Shown here piece after piece: positions 57,479 to 64,000 of a stretch of DNA of 64,000 nucleotides. Below the pieces are notes generated by a model that saw nothing but the letters and a program-made list of their open reading frames with translations, ran no database searches and had not been told where the DNA came from. This stretch comes from CAZKVJ01 sp964556225 (GTDB taxonomy: Bacteria; Actinomycetota; Acidimicrobiia; Acidimicrobiales; Ilumatobacteraceae), in NCBI GenBank assembly GCA_964556225.1, contig CAZKVJ010000005.1:62001-126000 (forward strand), given 5' to 3'. Both the position numbers and the translations under genes were made by a program. Each line of letters starts with the position of its first letter. Positions within the stretch are counted from its first letter, which is position 1.

Positions 57479-57495
57479 TCTGACGCAGCGTCAGA
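57479..57495. promoter_or_regulatory. TCTGAC-N5-GTCAGA palindrome, first of two before aldehyde dehydrogenase
   Basis: TCTGAC-GCAGC-GTCAGA (12/12), extended by A and T on its flanks. It lies next to the minus-strand TATCAT box, so it probably acts mainly on the amidohydrolase gene. Confidence 0.8.
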
Positions 57496-57522
57496 TGATA
57501 CCCGGATCAGACACCCGATCGT

Positions 57523-57539
57523 TCTGACGCGGCGTCAGA
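57523..57539. promoter_or_regulatory. TCTGAC-N5-GTCAGA palindrome, second of two before aldehyde dehydrogenase
   Basis: TCTGAC-GCGGC-GTCAGA (12/12), 44 bases (about four helical turns) from the first copy, centre to centre. A TACCCT box (57542-57547) follows directly, so this copy probably covers the plus-strand aldehyde dehydrogenase promoter. The phasing would let two bound dimers face the same side. Confidence 0.8.
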
Positions 57540-57585
57540 TGTACCCTGGGCGGACGACGCAGGATCGCCAGTGGGGGGACGAGAC

Positions 57586-59055
57586 GTGAGCCAGGACGCG
57601 AGCCGGTACAGGCTGCTGATCGGGGGCGAGTGGGTGGACGGCGCCGACGGCGCCGCGCCGATCGTCAACCCGGCGACCGAGGAGGTCGTGGGCCACGCCC
57701 CCCAGGCGTCGGTCGCCCAGGCCCTCGACGCCGCCCGGGCCGCGCGGGCGGCGTTCCCGGCCTGGTCGCGCTCGCCGCGTGACGAGCGCGCCCGGCTCCT
57801 GCGCGCCGTCGCCGACCGCCTGCGTGAGCGCCAGGGCGACCTGGTCCCGCTCATCATCAGCGAGACCGGGGCGACGGCGATGGTCGGCTCGCGCATGCAG
57901 GTCCCCGTCGCCATCGAACGCTTCGAGCGCTATGCGGGCGGAGCGCTGCACGACCTGGACATCGCCTTGCCGCCGAGCCCCACTGCGGCCACACCGCTCG
58001 CGCCAGGCGGCCTGATCGGAGCCGTCGTCGCCCGTCAGCCCGTCGGCGTGGTGGCCTGCATCTCCCCGTACAACTTCCCGGTCGTCAACATGGCGGGCAA
58101 GATCGCCCCCGCCCTGGCGGTCGGCTGCACCGTGGTGATGAAGCCGGCGCCGCAGGACCCGCTGGCGGTGATCGAGCTGGCCGAGATCTGCCACGAGGTC
58201 GGCTTCCCGCCCGGCGTGGTCAACGTCATCACCTCCACCGACCCGGCGCCGGCCGCCGCGCTGACCGAGACGCGCGACGTCGACATGGTGAGCTTCACCG
58301 GCAGCACCGCCGTGGGTCAGCGAATCTACGAGGCGGGTGGCGCGACCATGAAGCGCCTGCTGCTGGAGCTCGGGGGAAAGGGTGCCGCACTGGTGCTCGA
58401 GGACGCCGACCTGGCGACGGCGGTCGGCGCCATCGGCAGCGTCTGGTCGTTCCACAGCGGCCAGATCTGCACCGCCCCCACCCGCGCCATCGTCCACCGC
58501 AGTCGCTACGACGAGGCCGTGGAACGCCTGGCGGCTTACGCCCCGAACCTCAAGGTGGGCGATCCCACAGCAGCCGACACCGTCGTCGGCCCGGTGATCT
58601 CGGCCGCGCAGCGGGACCGCATCGAAGGCTACGTGGCCGCCGGGGCTGCCCAAGGCGCGACCGTGGTGGTCGACGGCCGGCGTCCGGCGCACCTCGAGCA
58701 CGGGTTCTACGTGGGTCCGACGCTCCTCGCCGACTGCCGGGCCGACATGACACCGGTGCGGGAGGAGATCTTCGGTCCCGTCGTCGTGGTCGTGCCCTTC
58801 GACGACCTCGACGAGGGCATCGCCATCGCCAACGGCAGCGACTTCGGGCTCTACGACTACGTGTTCTCGTCGGACACGGCTACCGCGTACCGGGTCGCTC
58901 GCCAGCTGCGCAGCGGCAACGTCGGCATCAACACCGCCCAGCGCAACCACGAGACACCGTTCGGCGGGTTCAAGATGAGCGGCATCGGCCGCGACGGCGG
59001 TGAGTTCGGCCTGCACGCCTACACGGAGATGCAGTCGATCGTCTGGCCTGGCTGA
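57586..59055 (+). CDS. Aldehyde dehydrogenase family protein
   Basis: A 489-residue NAD(P)-dependent aldehyde dehydrogenase. The oxyanion Asn163 is in ISPYNFPVVNM, catalytic Glu261 is in LLELGGKGAAL, and the nucleophile Cys295 in SGQICTAPTR. FTGSTAVGQ marks the cofactor-binding loop. GTG 57586 is preferred over GTG 57571 because GGGGGGA precedes it with a proper spacing. The enzyme should oxidise the aldehyde made from the alcohol by the dehydrogenases in the window. Two palindromes lie between it and the divergent amidohydrolase. Confidence 0.93.
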   Translation: MSQDASRYRLLIGGEWVDGADGAAPIVNPATEEVVGHAPQASVAQALDAARAARAAFPAWSRSPRDERARLLRAVADRLRERQGDLVPLIISETGATAMVGSRMQVPVAIERFERYAGGALHDLDIALPPSPTAATPLAPGGLIGAVVARQPVGVVACISPYNFPVVNMAGKIAPALAVGCTVVMKPAPQDPLAVIELAEICHEVGFPPGVVNVITSTDPAPAAALTETRDVDMVSFTGSTAVGQRIYEAGGATMKRLLLELGGKGAALVLEDADLATAVGAIGSVWSFHSGQICTAPTRAIVHRSRYDEAVERLAAYAPNLKVGDPTAADTVVGPVISAAQRDRIEGYVAAGAAQGATVVVDGRRPAHLEHGFYVGPTLLADCRADMTPVREEIFGPVVVVVPFDDLDEGIAIANGSDFGLYDYVFSSDTATAYRVARQLRSGNVGINTAQRNHETPFGGFKMSGIGRDGGEFGLHAYTEMQSIVWPG

Positions 59056-59134
59056 GGATTGCCAACGAGGCGCAACGGGCGCATGATTCGCGTTCTGGCC
59101 GCAACTGGGGAAGCGCTCGACCGGGAGGTGCGTC

Positions 59135-60211
59135 ATGTCCGACGCGTCCGTCACGCCCGATGCCGCCGCGGCGGCGTTCGTCGACCGGCTGTTCGAGCAG
59201 CTGATCGGGGCCATGGACCTGTTCCATCTGTACGTGGGCGACCGACTCGGCCTCTACGAGGCACTTGCTGCCGGCCCGCTCGATTCGCATGCGCTCGCCG
59301 AGCGAGCCAGCGTGTCCGAGCGCTACGCCCGGGAGTGGCTCCAGCAGCAGGCCGTCGCCGGGGTGCTCACGCTGGACGCCGATGGCCGGTTCGCGCTGCC
59401 CGCCGGCCACGCCGAGGTCCTCCTCGACGGTGACAGCCTGACCCACTTCGCCCCGGTCGGGCGCGCCGTCGTCGGCGTCGCCGGCGCACTGCCGCAGCTG
59501 CTCGATGCGTTCCGATCGGGCGCCGGCGTGCCCTACGAGTCCTACGGCGAGGACCTGCGCGAGGCGATCGCTCGGCTGAACCGGCCGATGTTCCTCAACC
59601 TGCTCGGCACCGAGTGGTTCCCCGAGATCGCCGACCTGCACGAGCGCCTCACCGGCGATCCACCCGCGCGTGTGGCCGATGTCGGCTGCGGGTCCGGCTG
59701 GTCGTCGATCGCGATCGCGCTCGCCTACCCGAACGCCCGGGTGACGGGGATCGACCTCGACCGGGCGTCGATCGAGACCGCGCGCCGCAACGCCATCGAC
59801 GCCGGCGTCGCCGACCGCGTGCAGTTCGAGGTCCGCGACGCCGCCGACCCCGCGCTGTCCGGGTCGTTCGACCTAGTGTGCGCGTTCGAGACCATCCACG
59901 ACATGTGCGACCCGATCGGTGCGCTGGCAGCGATGAGGGGGCTGCGAGCAGACGGAGGTTGCGTGCTCGTGGCCGACGAGCGTGTCGCCGACGAGTTCAC
60001 GCTCGACGTCGAGCCGACCGAGCGGTTCCAGTGGGCGTTCAGCGCTCTGCACTGCCTGCCGTGCGCGCTGACCGATCCGCCGGCGGCCGGGACCGGCACG
60101 GTGATGCGCACGCCGCTGTTCCGTGAGTACGCGGCGTCAGCCGGATTCGCGGACGTGGAGGTGCTGGCGATCCAGCACGACTTCTGGCGCTTCTACCGGC
60201 TGCACGGCTGA
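59135..60211 (+). CDS. SAM-dependent methyltransferase with winged-helix N-terminus
   Basis: A 358-residue class I methyltransferase. The first part (about residues 15-90) has a helical dimerisation/winged-helix start with ERYAREWLQQQAVAGVL as in O-methyltransferases and rRNA-type enzymes. The SAM-binding motif I is DVGCGSGWSS at about 182-191, followed by VTGIDLDRASIETARR (acidic loop). GGGAGG lies six bases before ATG 59135. It could methylate a hydroxy or carboxy group of a small molecule. It stands alone on the plus strand and converges with the amidohydrolase at 60236. The substrate is unknown. Confidence 0.88.
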   Translation: MSDASVTPDAAAAAFVDRLFEQLIGAMDLFHLYVGDRLGLYEALAAGPLDSHALAERASVSERYAREWLQQQAVAGVLTLDADGRFALPAGHAEVLLDGDSLTHFAPVGRAVVGVAGALPQLLDAFRSGAGVPYESYGEDLREAIARLNRPMFLNLLGTEWFPEIADLHERLTGDPPARVADVGCGSGWSSIAIALAYPNARVTGIDLDRASIETARRNAIDAGVADRVQFEVRDAADPALSGSFDLVCAFETIHDMCDPIGALAAMRGLRADGGCVLVADERVADEFTLDVEPTERFQWAFSALHCLPCALTDPPAAGTGTVMRTPLFREYAASAGFADVEVLAIQHDFWRFYRLHG

Positions 60212-60235
60212 CACCGCCGCCAATCGCGGGGCAGC

Positions 60236-61567
60236 TCAGCCGATGACGGCGAAGTCGTGGTCGGTGAGCCAGTGCCGCCCGACCTCGCGCGTCGGCGCCC
60301 ACCGGGCCTCGAGGCGGGCCGCCGTCGGGTCCTCGGTGGTGATCTGGCCGAAATCGGCCGGCGTGGGCCCGATGCGGTCGGCGTGGCGGCGCAGCGCGGC
60401 CAGGTCGAACCCGAACACCTCGGCGGCGTTCAACCCGACCATCCGGCGGGTCTCGTCGATGGGGATGTCGTGGAACGTGCGGGTCAACCACGCCCGAGTC
60501 GTGGGCCAGGTGCCCTCGGGGTGCGGGAAGTCGTTGCCCCAGCAGATGTTGCCGACACCGATCTCGTAGCGCATCCCGAGCTCGCGCCGCTTCGTGTTCG
60601 ACGCGCCGATGAACACGTTGCGATCCACGTACTCGGACGGGAGCATCGTCACCGCATCACCGAACGGGTTCGAGCCCAGCTTCTCCGAGCCCTTCTGACC
60701 CAGGAACAGGCGGTCCCAGAACCAGAGCAACCCCGGCATCCACCAGCAGCCGGCCTCGGCCACACCGAAGCGCAACCCGGGGAACCGCTCGAACACGCCG
60801 CTCCAGAGCATGAACCACATCGGCCGGGCCGGCCACCACGTCACCTCGGTGACGTAGATGCCGAGGTGGTCGCCGTACTCCTGGCGCGGCGCCGGCCCAC
60901 TGTGGGTGACCACCGGCATCGCCAGCTCCTCGCACAGTGCCCACACCGGGTCGTAGCGCCGGTCGTGGTACGGGGTCTGGTCCACCCACATGGCGGGGAT
61001 CATCACCGCACCGAGCCCGCTCTCCCGGGCCCGGCGGATCTCGGCGAGCACGGCGTCGAGCGGCGCGGTGATCGGCACGAGCGCGACACCGCAGCGCCGT
61101 TCCGGGCTCTGTGCGCACAGCTCGGCCAGCCAGCGGTTGTGGGCGATCGAGCCGGCCAGGCCGAGCTCGGGGTCCATGTCGCCGCTCAGCCCGAGGCCGG
61201 CACCGAACGGCACACAGGTCCGGCTCTCCACCGCATCGGCGTCCGGGAACACGACCTCACCGGCCACGCCGTCGCCGTCGAGCTCGACGTCTCGCCGGTC
61301 CGCCTCCCAGCCGCCGCGCAGCGCCTCCTCGTGCTCTTCGAACCAGCTCTTGGCGTACGCCTCGTTGCGCACCCCGAGCTTGGTCATCGCCTCCAGCTGG
61401 AGATGGCGCTCGGCGAGGAAGTCGTCGAACGCGCCGTGATAGCGGCGGTCGAGGTACGAGCGGTAGTCCGCGGTCGGCAGGCCGGCGTGGCTGTCGGCGG
61501 AGACGACGATGTACGGCGCTCCCGGGTCGGTCGTGGTGGGGTCGACGGGCGTGGGGTCAGCGGGCAT
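60236..61567 (-). CDS. Amidohydrolase family 2 protein
   Basis: A 443-residue amidohydrolase related to those at 36417 and 62475. The N-terminal metal motif appears as IVVSADSHAGLP, a middle strand with VVTHSGPAP, and a late WGNDFPHPEGTWP with the last Asp. The upstream frame to 62203 belongs to a shadow of the SDR; ATG 61567 is chosen for its AAGGA eight bases upstream and the fold start. It is the last gene of a three-gene unit (amidohydrolase - SDR - amidohydrolase), 14 bases after the SDR. Hydrolysis or decarboxylation of a ring acid is plausible. Confidence 0.9.
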   Translation of the reverse strand: MPADPTPVDPTTTDPGAPYIVVSADSHAGLPTADYRSYLDRRYHGAFDDFLAERHLQLEAMTKLGVRNEAYAKSWFEEHEEALRGGWEADRRDVELDGDGVAGEVVFPDADAVESRTCVPFGAGLGLSGDMDPELGLAGSIAHNRWLAELCAQSPERRCGVALVPITAPLDAVLAEIRRARESGLGAVMIPAMWVDQTPYHDRRYDPVWALCEELAMPVVTHSGPAPRQEYGDHLGIYVTEVTWWPARPMWFMLWSGVFERFPGLRFGVAEAGCWWMPGLLWFWDRLFLGQKGSEKLGSNPFGDAVTMLPSEYVDRNVFIGASNTKRRELGMRYEIGVGNICWGNDFPHPEGTWPTTRAWLTRTFHDIPIDETRRMVGLNAAEVFGFDLAALRRHADRIGPTPADFGQITTEDPTAARLEARWAPTREVGRHWLTDHDFAVIG

Positions 61568-61581
61568 GGGGTCGGTCCTTC

Positions 61582-62463
61582 CTAGCCGGGGACGGCGCGC
61601 AGGTAGTCGGGGTTCGTACGGGCGAGCATGCTCTCGGCGCGCGCTCGGATCGCAGCGTCGGTCCGATCGCTCGCCGGCTGGATCCAGAACCGCCCCTCGC
61701 GCACGGCGTCCACCACCTGGGCGGCCACGTGCTCCACCGGGGTGTACTGCGGCTCGATGCCGGCGGCGCGCATCTGTGCCTCGAGCATCTCGACCGTGGT
61801 GTACGGCGTCGAGCGGGGCCGCTCCTTGGCGTACTCCTCCGGACGGGTCCGCCAGCTCTCGAACAGACCGGTCCGCAGCATGTGCGGTCCCGGGAACAGC
61901 ACGGCCGCGGTGACCTTGGATCCGGCGTCGCGCAGCTGGCCGTAGAGGCACTCGGTGAGCGTGACCACGGCCGCCTTGGTGACGGCGTACTGCGGGGTCG
62001 ACGCCAGCGGCGACACGCCACCGTTGCCCGATGACGTGTTCACCACGCACCCGTCGTCGTCCTGGTCCACCATCGTCGGCACGAACGCATTGATCCCGTG
62101 GATGACACCCCACACGTTCACCGCCATCGCCCAGCGCCAGTCGTTCAGCTCGTGGTGCCACATCGGGCCCTCGGCGCCCGCCCCGATCCCGGCGTTGTTG
62201 CACAGCACGTGGACGGCGCCGAACGTCTCGAGGGTGCGGTCGCGCAGGGCCTCGACGCTCTCGTAGCGGGTGACGTCGGTCGGCACCCCGACCACGTCGG
62301 CGGCGCCGCCGTGGCGCAGCTCGGCGACGGTGCGCTCCAGCAGCTCGGCCTGCACGTCGGCGAGCACGACCTTCATCCCGGCCCGGAGGAACGCCTCACC
62401 CATCGCCCGGCCGATCCCACCACCGCCACCGGTCACCACGGCCACCCGACCTTCGAGATCCAC
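61582..62463 (-). CDS. SDR family oxidoreductase
   Basis: A 293-residue short-chain dehydrogenase. The cofactor motif TGGGGGIGRAMG, VVLADVQ (acidic, NAD type), NNAGIGAGAEG, catalytic Ser in NTSSGNGGV and active-site YAVTKAAVVTL are complete. The chain has an extended C-terminus. GTG 62463 has GAGGAGGAG upstream. It lies between two amidohydrolase genes on the same strand (gaps of 11 and 14 bases), forming one operon that might oxidise and then hydrolyse a ring substrate. Confidence 0.9.
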   Translation of the reverse strand: MDLEGRVAVVTGGGGGIGRAMGEAFLRAGMKVVLADVQAELLERTVAELRHGGAADVVGVPTDVTRYESVEALRDRTLETFGAVHVLCNNAGIGAGAEGPMWHHELNDWRWAMAVNVWGVIHGINAFVPTMVDQDDDGCVVNTSSGNGGVSPLASTPQYAVTKAAVVTLTECLYGQLRDAGSKVTAAVLFPGPHMLRTGLFESWRTRPEEYAKERPRSTPYTTVEMLEAQMRAAGIEPQYTPVEHVAAQVVDAVREGRFWIQPASDRTDAAIRARAESMLARTNPDYLRAVPG

Positions 62464-62474
62464 GCCGCTCCTCC

Positions 62475-63722
62475 TCAGGCCCCGAACCCGGCCAGCGCGG
62501 GGCAGCGCTCGGCCTCGACCGGCACATCGCCGGGCTGCAGCGGCACGGCGATCTCCTCCACGGTCGGCCCGACCCGCTCCGCGATCGGTGCCAGCGCCTC
62601 GAGGTCGAACCCGTACACGCCGGCGGCGTTGGCACCCAGCATGGCGGCCACCTCGTCGGTTGGCAGGCCGGCGTACGCCGCCCGCATCGCCTCACGGCTG
62701 TAGGGGAAGCTGGCCTCCTTGTGCGGGTAGTCGCTGCCCCACATGATCCGCTGCCGTCCGACGGCCACGCTGGCCGGCACCTCGTAGGCACGCATGAAGC
62801 TGGCCCCGACGTAGCACTGGCGGGCCCAGTACTCGCTCGGCCGCAACGACAGCGGCGCCATCACCGCCCGACCCCACTCCGCCTCCTGGGACCCACTGGC
62901 GTTGGCCATGCGGTCGAAGAAGTAGTCGAGACGCATCAGCTCGTCGGGCACCCACGCCGTGCCCGACTCGGTGAACACCAGCCGCATGCCCGGGTGCCGC
63001 TCCAACGCACCGGACACCAGCAGGTGGGCGAGCGCCCGGTGTGACCACCAGGTCACCTCCAACAAGAACACGACCTTGTCGACCTCCGTGGGCCCCATCG
63101 GCGGGCTGGCGCTGCCACCGTGGTGGTTGACGACCGTGCCGAGCTCCTCGCACACCGCCCAGATCGGCTCGTACACCGGGTCGTAGAGCTCGGGCAGGCC
63201 GATGCCGGGCGGCACGCCGGGGAGCAGCACGCCGCCGGTGAGGCTCGCCTCGTGCGCCCAGCGGATCTCGGCCACTGCGGCGTCGACGTCGTGGAGCATG
63301 ATCTGGGCGACGCCGGCCCGACGCCCGGGAGCCGCCGCACAGAAGTCGGCCAGCCAGCGGTTGTGCGCCTGCAGCCCGGCCCAACGCAGCTCGACGTCGC
63401 CAGCGGTCGCCGCCGGCACCTGCGTGGTCAGCGACGCGGCGGGGAAGAACGGCGGGACGGTGTTCGGGTAGAGCACCTCGGCGACGATGCCGTCACCCTC
63501 CATCTCCGCCAGGCGCCGGTCGCTGTCCCAGTTCCGGCTCCCGTCGGGCCCTTCGAGGTCTGGGTACGGGTTCTCGAACGTGTCGGCCCAGGCATCGAAG
63601 GCGTCGTGGTGGCGCGACGCCAGGTACTCCCGGTAGGCGCGCAGGTCGGCGCCGGCATGACCGTCGGCAGAGATCACGATGTAGCGGTCACCGGCGAGCA
63701 CGGCGCGGCCTCCCTGTTGCAT
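62475..63722 (-). CDS. Amidohydrolase family 2 protein
   Basis: A 415-residue amidohydrolase paralogous to the one at 60236: the N-terminal motif reads IVISADGHAGADLRAY against IVVSADSHAGLPTADY, and the C-terminal segment is MWGSDYPHKEASFPYS. A metal-dependent hydrolase or decarboxylase role is expected. ATG 63722 has GAGGG about seven bases upstream; the frame continues beyond it but into the IclR gene. It is the first gene of the operon, divergent from the IclR regulator, with a perfect inverted repeat in the gap, so IclR probably regulates it. Confidence 0.92.
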   Translation of the reverse strand: MQQGGRAVLAGDRYIVISADGHAGADLRAYREYLASRHHDAFDAWADTFENPYPDLEGPDGSRNWDSDRRLAEMEGDGIVAEVLYPNTVPPFFPAASLTTQVPAATAGDVELRWAGLQAHNRWLADFCAAAPGRRAGVAQIMLHDVDAAVAEIRWAHEASLTGGVLLPGVPPGIGLPELYDPVYEPIWAVCEELGTVVNHHGGSASPPMGPTEVDKVVFLLEVTWWSHRALAHLLVSGALERHPGMRLVFTESGTAWVPDELMRLDYFFDRMANASGSQEAEWGRAVMAPLSLRPSEYWARQCYVGASFMRAYEVPASVAVGRQRIMWGSDYPHKEASFPYSREAMRAAYAGLPTDEVAAMLGANAAGVYGFDLEALAPIAERVGPTVEEIAVPLQPGDVPVEAERCPALAGFGA

Positions 63723-63732
63723 CCCCGACCCT

Positions 63733-63773
63733 CTGTATCGCAGAGCAACACAGAGGCTCTCAATGCGATACAG
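63733..63773. promoter_or_regulatory. Inverted repeat between amidohydrolase operon and IclR gene
   Basis: A perfect 10-bp inverted repeat, CTGTATCGCA at 63733-63742 and TGCGATACAG at 63764-63773, encloses 21 bases. Both arms contain GATACAG, and the plus arm includes a TACAGT -10 box (63769-63774) for the IclR gene. IclR proteins often bind such sites, so this is the likely operator of the divergent pair. Confidence 0.65.
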
Positions 63774-63789
63774 TGTCGACGGACTCGCC

Positions 63790-64000
63790 ATGGCTGTCAA
63801 GACCATCCGCTCCGTGGAGAACGCCTTCCGCGTGCTCGAGCTGCTCGCCGAGCGGCAGCCGGCGGGCGTCTCCGCGCTCGCGCGCGAGCTCGCCATGGAC
63901 AAGAACGCCGTGCAGCGGGTGCTCGTCACGCTTGGCCACGTGGGCTGGATCCGCCAGCACGGTGACGACGGCGCTTGGGTGCTCACCCATCGCGCCACCC
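63790..64000 (+). CDS. IclR family transcriptional regulator, N-terminal part
   Basis: Only the first 70 residues are in the window; the gene runs off the end. They contain the winged helix-turn-helix of IclR regulators: IRSVENAFRVLELLAERQPAGVSALARELAMDKNAVQRVLVTLGHVGWI, with the typical V-E-x-A-F/L-R-V-L-E start. The effector-binding domain is beyond the window. ATG 63790 is chosen; an in-frame ATG at 63763 lies within the inverted repeat and -10 box. It is divergent from the amidohydrolase-SDR-amidohydrolase operon, which it probably controls. Confidence 0.85.
   Translation, partial: MAVKTIRSVENAFRVLELLAERQPAGVSALARELAMDKNAVQRVLVTLGHVGWIRQHGDDGAWVLTHRAT

Noticed and set aside
1..64000. tRNA, rRNA, CRISPR array, insertion sequence or phage integration site
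   Set aside because: No clover-leaf-like segments, spaced direct repeats, transposase or integrase genes, or terminal inverted repeats were noticed on reading both strands.

Overview
The window is dense, GC-rich (roughly 70%) bacterial chromosome. Genes are packed with ATGA, GTGA and TGATG overlaps, many start with GTG, and many have no Shine-Dalgarno (SD) sequence but a TANNNT -10 box 6-9 bases before the start codon. The gene content is typical of Actinomycetota: F420/flavin luciferase-like oxidoreductases, FadD17-like ligases, paired acyl-CoA dehydrogenases, DUF35-thiolase pairs, many TetR regulators and a mycofactocin-type SDR remnant. An Acidimicrobiia-like lineage is my best guess, but this is inference. 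No tRNA, rRNA, CRISPR array, IS element or phage gene was seen.

Layout. 0-7 kb: tail of a LivF-like ABC ATPase, a small membrane protein, an acyl-CoA dehydrogenase pair, a DUF2889 protein, then a minus-strand operon (luciferase-like oxidoreductase, unknown protein, acyl-CoA ligase). 7-12 kb: an arylsulfatase and the three-gene AmmeMemoRadiSam operon. 12-18 kb: a divergent TetR/SRPBCC pair around a tandem operator, a thiolase, a GNAT, another acyl-CoA dehydrogenase, a decayed crotonase/SDR chimera, and a TetR next to a decayed SDR. 18-29.5 kb: minus-strand lipid catabolism operons (ligase-DUF35-thiolase; SDR-thiolase-DUF2252; DUF35-thiolase-PPK2). 29.6-31.8 kb: a sulfur module of SQR-like flavoprotein, DsrC/TusE-like protein and DsrE-like protein. 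32-57 kb: divergent pairs for acyl-CoA, alcohol, aldehyde and cyclic-substrate metabolism, with a PAS-GGDEF-EAL protein in the middle. 57-64 kb: aldehyde dehydrogenase, methyltransferase, an amidohydrolase-SDR-amidohydrolase operon, and the start of an IclR regulator.

How it fits together. The CoA ligases, heteromeric acyl-CoA dehydrogenases, hydroxyacyl-CoA-type SDRs, thiolases/aldolases with DUF35 partners, dehydrogenases and ring-opening hydrolases together resemble degradation of branched or alicyclic lipids (steroid- or terpenoid-like). The substrate cannot be read from sequence.

The most interesting signal is regulatory. A 17-bp palindrome, TCTGAY-N5-GTCAGA, occurs nine times between 29.5 and 57.6 kb, always over a promoter or start codon and mostly between divergent catabolic genes. 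One copy lies just before a TetR gene at 46893, which I propose as the regulator. A second, unrelated tandem palindrome fills the gap between another TetR gene and its divergent neighbour at 14.36-14.39 kb.
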